DNA of 64,000 nt from an uncultured Collinsella sp. (GTDB lineage Bacteria > Actinomycetota > Coriobacteriia > Coriobacteriales > Coriobacteriaceae): the NCBI GenBank assembly GCA_958415625.1, contig CATYZI010000011.1, positions 1 to 64,000 of the forward strand, given 5' to 3'. Every line of letters begins with the position of its first letter. Position 1 is the first letter of the stretch. Below, one piece after another: positions 63,271 to 64,000 of this stretch. Position numbers and translations under genes: made by a program. Under the pieces are notes generated by a model, which did not search any database, was not told the DNA's origin, and saw nothing but the letters and a program-made list of their open reading frames with translations.

Positions 63271-63975
63271 ATGGCAATCAAGGTGTTCGCTGACGGTGCA
63301 AACCTCGAGGGCATGCTCGACATGTACGAGAACGGCAACGTTCAGGGTTTCACGACCAACCCGTCCCTTATGAAGAAGGGCGGCGTGACGGATTACCGCG
63401 CGTTTGCCAAAGAGGTCTTGACCCACATCACCGATGTGTCCGTCTCGTTTGAGGTCTTTGCCGACGACGTCGAGACCATGGAGGTCGAGGCGCGCGAGAT
63501 CGCTACCTGGGCCGAGAACGTCTACGTCAAGATTCCGTGCGTGACCACCAAGGGCGGGTCCACCGCCGAGCTGGTGCGCAAGCTTTCGGCCGACGGCATC
63601 AAGGTCAACGTCACCACCATCTTTACGCCTACGCAGGTCGATGAGATGGTCGAGGCCGTTGACGCCGAGACGCCGTCCATCATCTCGCTCTTTGCCGGCC
63701 GCATCGCCGATACCGGCGTCGACCCCGTTCCGTTTATGACGGAGTCGGTTAAGAAGGCCGCCGCAAAGCCCAACTGTGAGGTCCTGTGGGCGTCCACGCG
63801 CGAGCTCATCAACATTTACCAGGCAGAAGCCTGCGGTTGCCAGATCATTACGGTGCCCAACAGCATCCTGGCCAAGCGCAAGAACATCGGTCGCGACCCG
63901 TACGAGGTCTCGCTCGACACCGTGCGCGGCTTTGCCAAGGATATCGCCGCTTTGGGCTTCCATATCCTGCCGTAG
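63271..63975 (+). CDS. Transaldolase-family protein (short, FSA/TalC-like)
   Basis: A 234-residue aldolase of the short transaldolase group. The start is IKVFADGANLEGML, the TTNPSL motif is present, and the Schiff-base lysine is Lys87 in NVYVKIPC. Short forms act either as transaldolase in the pentose phosphate pathway or as fructose-6-phosphate aldolase; the sequence does not settle which. Later motifs (LFAGRIADTGVDPVP, VLWASTRELINIYQA) fit the family. ATG 63271 has AAAGGAA about eight bases upstream. The gene is complete within the window. Confidence 0.9.
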   Translation: MAIKVFADGANLEGMLDMYENGNVQGFTTNPSLMKKGGVTDYRAFAKEVLTHITDVSVSFEVFADDVETMEVEAREIATWAENVYVKIPCVTTKGGSTAELVRKLSADGIKVNVTTIFTPTQVDEMVEAVDAETPSIISLFAGRIADTGVDPVPFMTESVKKAAAKPNCEVLWASTRELINIYQAEACGCQIITVPNSILAKRKNIGRDPYEVSLDTVRGFAKDIAALGFHILP

Positions 63976-64000
63976 CGCGAACACTGACTACGCCGCGGGC

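Overview
The window looks like a chromosomal segment of a high-GC, gut-type Coriobacteriia member, most likely Collinsella or a close relative. This rests on G+C-rich codon use, -10 boxes often of the form TACAAT, protein styles such as MPxTG/LAxTG surface proteins, and intergenic palindromes that I associate with this group. The genus is an inference from composition and recall, not from a database search.

Layout. 0-9 kb: a LacI regulator, an intergenic mosaic of palindromes, glmS, a divergent GntR regulator / YeiH-type transporter pair, a degenerate NtrC-like regulator, a small membrane protein, a nitroreductase and a small conserved-looking protein. 9-17 kb: a MarR regulator with a clear promoter and operator heading a heterodimeric ABC exporter pair, then serine acetyltransferase, a DedA protein and branched-chain aminotransferase. 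17-21 kb: LemA, a TetR regulator, tRNA-Ser(TGA) and a fused TadA-glycerate kinase gene. 21-33 kb: one gene for a 3989-residue sortase-anchored pilin/adhesin, with a G9 tract inside its probable promoter spacer, followed by the SRP RNA gene. 33-36 kb: a tandemly duplicated coiled-coil surface-protein gene whose second copy is split by an IS200-type element. 36-45 kb: a second heterodimeric ABC exporter, a flavodoxin, an LTA-synthase-like sulfatase and a nitroreductase. 45-50 kb: a potassium module of Kup, a 56-residue membrane peptide and a KdpD/KdpE-like two-component system without KdpFABC. 50-59.6 kb: a sugar PTS locus with a P-loop kinase, a LevR-like regulator, mannose-family EIIB, EIIC, EIID and EIIA, a Nif3-like protein, a ceramidase-like hydrolase and a HAD phosphatase. 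59.6-64 kb: an RlmKL-like rRNA methyltransferase, a second HAD phosphatase and a transaldolase-family enzyme.

The strongest candidates for something new are three. First, the PTS locus pairs phosphotransferase uptake with a cytosolic ceramidase-type amidohydrolase, and both it and its regulator share a GTGTCGACAA motif at equal distance from the putative -10 box. Second, the giant adhesin gene appears switchable by G-tract slippage and changes composition sharply near 29.8 kb. Third, two sigma54-activator-like regulators have lost their ATPase and sigma54-contact motifs. Non-coding DNA is rich in palindromes, including two nested two-level hairpins and a 201-bp segment with 20-bp inverted ends.
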